A program made the translations under genes and the position numbers. This document shows, one piece after another, positions 14,018-14,954 of a DNA stretch of 14,954 nucleotides (the first letter of the stretch is position 1; the number at the start of each line of letters is the position of its first letter). Under the pieces are notes generated by a model, which searched no databases, was not told where the DNA came from, and saw only the letters and a list, made by a program, of their open reading frames with translations. The DNA lies in contig CAYFVU010000089.1 of assembly GCA_964346645.1 (NCBI GenBank), forward strand, positions 1 to 14,954. The letters are read 5' to 3'. The DNA is from CAYFVU01 sp964346645 (lineage in GTDB: Bacteria; Spirochaetota; Spirochaetia; DSM-16054; Sediminispirochaetaceae).

Positions 14018-14913
14018 TATGCAATCCTCCGTCCGGCGTACATCTTTCTAATGAAGAACACTCCTATGACGAGTCCGATAACCAGCAGCACGTTCGACAG
14101 CGAAGCGGCATAACCTATTCGCAGGTGCTCCATTCCCACCTCGTATATCCGCAGGTTCGCAACTGTCGTCGCAGTTCCCGGCCCTCCGCGCGTCATGCCG
14201 AAGACGATGTCGAAGACCTTCATTACATCGAGAGTGCGGATGAGCAGCGCAACGATGATGCTCGGCTTCAACAGAGGTATAGTGATATAGAAAAAGATGT
14301 TGACCCGGGAAGCACCATCCACTATGGCCGCCTCGTACGGCTCCCGGGGGAGACTCTTGAGCCCGGCCAGGAGGATGATGACCATGAGGGGGGTCCACTC
14401 CCATATGTCTACCAAGATGACCGCAAAGAGCGCGGTGTCCCGTTCAATGGTCAATCCCCTTCCGATCGGTATGGCGAGTTCCCGCAGGTAGTAGGTGATG
14501 ATGCCGAGATCGGGATGAAGGAGCGCCTTCCACACCAGCCCGGCCACCAGAGGGGTAAAGACCGTGGGAATGAGGATGAGGGTGCGGATCACATCCATCA
14601 GCCGACTCTCTGCATTCATCAGGATGGCTATGAGAAAGCCGAGGATGAACTGCGCCGAGACGGCGGTCACCACGAAGATGAAGGTAATGACCAAGGATTT
14701 GAGGTACTGCTCGTCCTGCAGCATCTCGCGGTAGTTTCCGAAACCGACGAATGTCTTCTCCTGCCCGAGAGTATAATCGAAGAAACTGATGTAGATGTCG
14801 TAGATCATCGGGTAGAGATAGAAGATGAACATGAATACCGATATGGGAACGAGAAACCACAGGAGCGGACGCATGGGGCTTCTACCGGTTAACTTCACGG
14901 GCTTGATTTTCAT
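14017..14913 (-). CDS. Carbohydrate ABC transporter permease, MalF/UgpA-like
   Basis: A 298-residue inner-membrane permease with about six hydrophobic segments, partner of the MalG-like protein. The EAA loop reads LPREPYEAAIVDGAS followed by FFYITIPLLKPSI. The segment FDIVFGMTRGGPGTAT just after it is the family's typical GGP motif. The start is taken as ATG 14913, because GAGGTG at 14920-14925 lies exactly 6 bases upstream; a GTG at 14922 in the same frame would overlap that ribosome site and add only three residues. The upstream gene, which in this operon type is usually the solute-binding protein, would lie beyond the right edge. The substrate is likely a sugar or polyol, by family only. 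Confidence 0.93.
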   Translation of the reverse strand: MKIKPVKLTGRSPMRPLLWFLVPISVFMFIFYLYPMIYDIYISFFDYTLGQEKTFVGFGNYREMLQDEQYLKSLVITFIFVVTAVSAQFILGFLIAILMNAESRLMDVIRTLILIPTVFTPLVAGLVWKALLHPDLGIITYYLRELAIPIGRGLTIERDTALFAVILVDIWEWTPLMVIILLAGLKSLPREPYEAAIVDGASRVNIFFYITIPLLKPSIIVALLIRTLDVMKVFDIVFGMTRGGPGTATTVANLRIYEVGMEHLRIGYAASLSNVLLVIGLVIGVFFIRKMYAGRRIA

Positions 14914-14942
14914 AGCAGGCACCTCGTTTTCAGCAAGAGACC

Positions 14943-14954
14943 GCCGCCGGCGGC
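14943..14954. repeat. GC palindrome at the right edge
   Basis: GCCGCCGGCGGC is a perfect 12-base palindrome cut by or adjacent to the window edge, about 30 bases upstream of the MalF-like start. Hairpins at this place often separate a highly expressed binding-protein gene from its permeases. The right part is not visible, so this is tentative. Confidence 0.3.

Overview
The window comes from a moderately GC-rich bacterium (high 50s percent GC by eye). It has densely packed genes, many ATGA or TAATG overlaps, and a mix of ATG and GTG starts with AGGAGG-type ribosome binding sites. No rRNA, tRNA, CRISPR array, insertion sequence or prophage is visible. The cyclase-like pair and the acyltransferase/zinc-ribbon pair made me think of a free-living spirochaete, but this is a recollection-level guess; the phylum is not proven by anything here.

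Layout. (1) 128-1408, minus: a soluble GAF-domain histidine kinase, divergent from what follows. (2) 1582-8217, plus: a tight run of seven genes. They are a CPBP-type membrane protein with an altered first motif, an HxxxDG acyltransferase of the alcohol-acetyltransferase/condensation-domain superfamily, a zinc-ribbon membrane protein, two tandem proteins with degenerate class III nucleotide-cyclase folds (the second also has a receiver-like N-terminus), an MFS transporter, and a membrane-anchored SAM-dependent methyltransferase. The first three and the last four could be separate transcription units, because a gap of about 100 bases (4311-4413) lies between them. (3) 8318-10981, minus: aconitase AcnA, convergent with the methyltransferase. 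(4) 11072-13085, plus: a TetR regulator with a palindrome over its promoter, a 48-residue ORF that looks like an internally deleted flavodoxin, and a second MFS transporter paralogous to the first; all three are joined by ATGA overlaps. (5) 13172 to the right edge, minus: two sugar-type ABC permeases (MalG-like and MalF-like); the binding protein gene presumably lies just outside the window.

How the genes may work together. The acyltransferase/zinc-ribbon/CPBP group looks like a small membrane-associated modification module of unknown substrate. The cyclase-like pair is translationally coupled to an MFS transporter. The first protein keeps both metal-binding aspartates but lacks the usual base-selecting and transition-state residues, and the second has lost the metal ligands too. 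This suggests a nucleotide-binding or regulatory heteromer rather than a conventional cAMP synthase. The same MFS family recurs 5.5 kb away under TetR control, so the window holds two differently regulated versions of one transporter type. This linkage, together with the minimised flavodoxin, is the most unusual content of the window.
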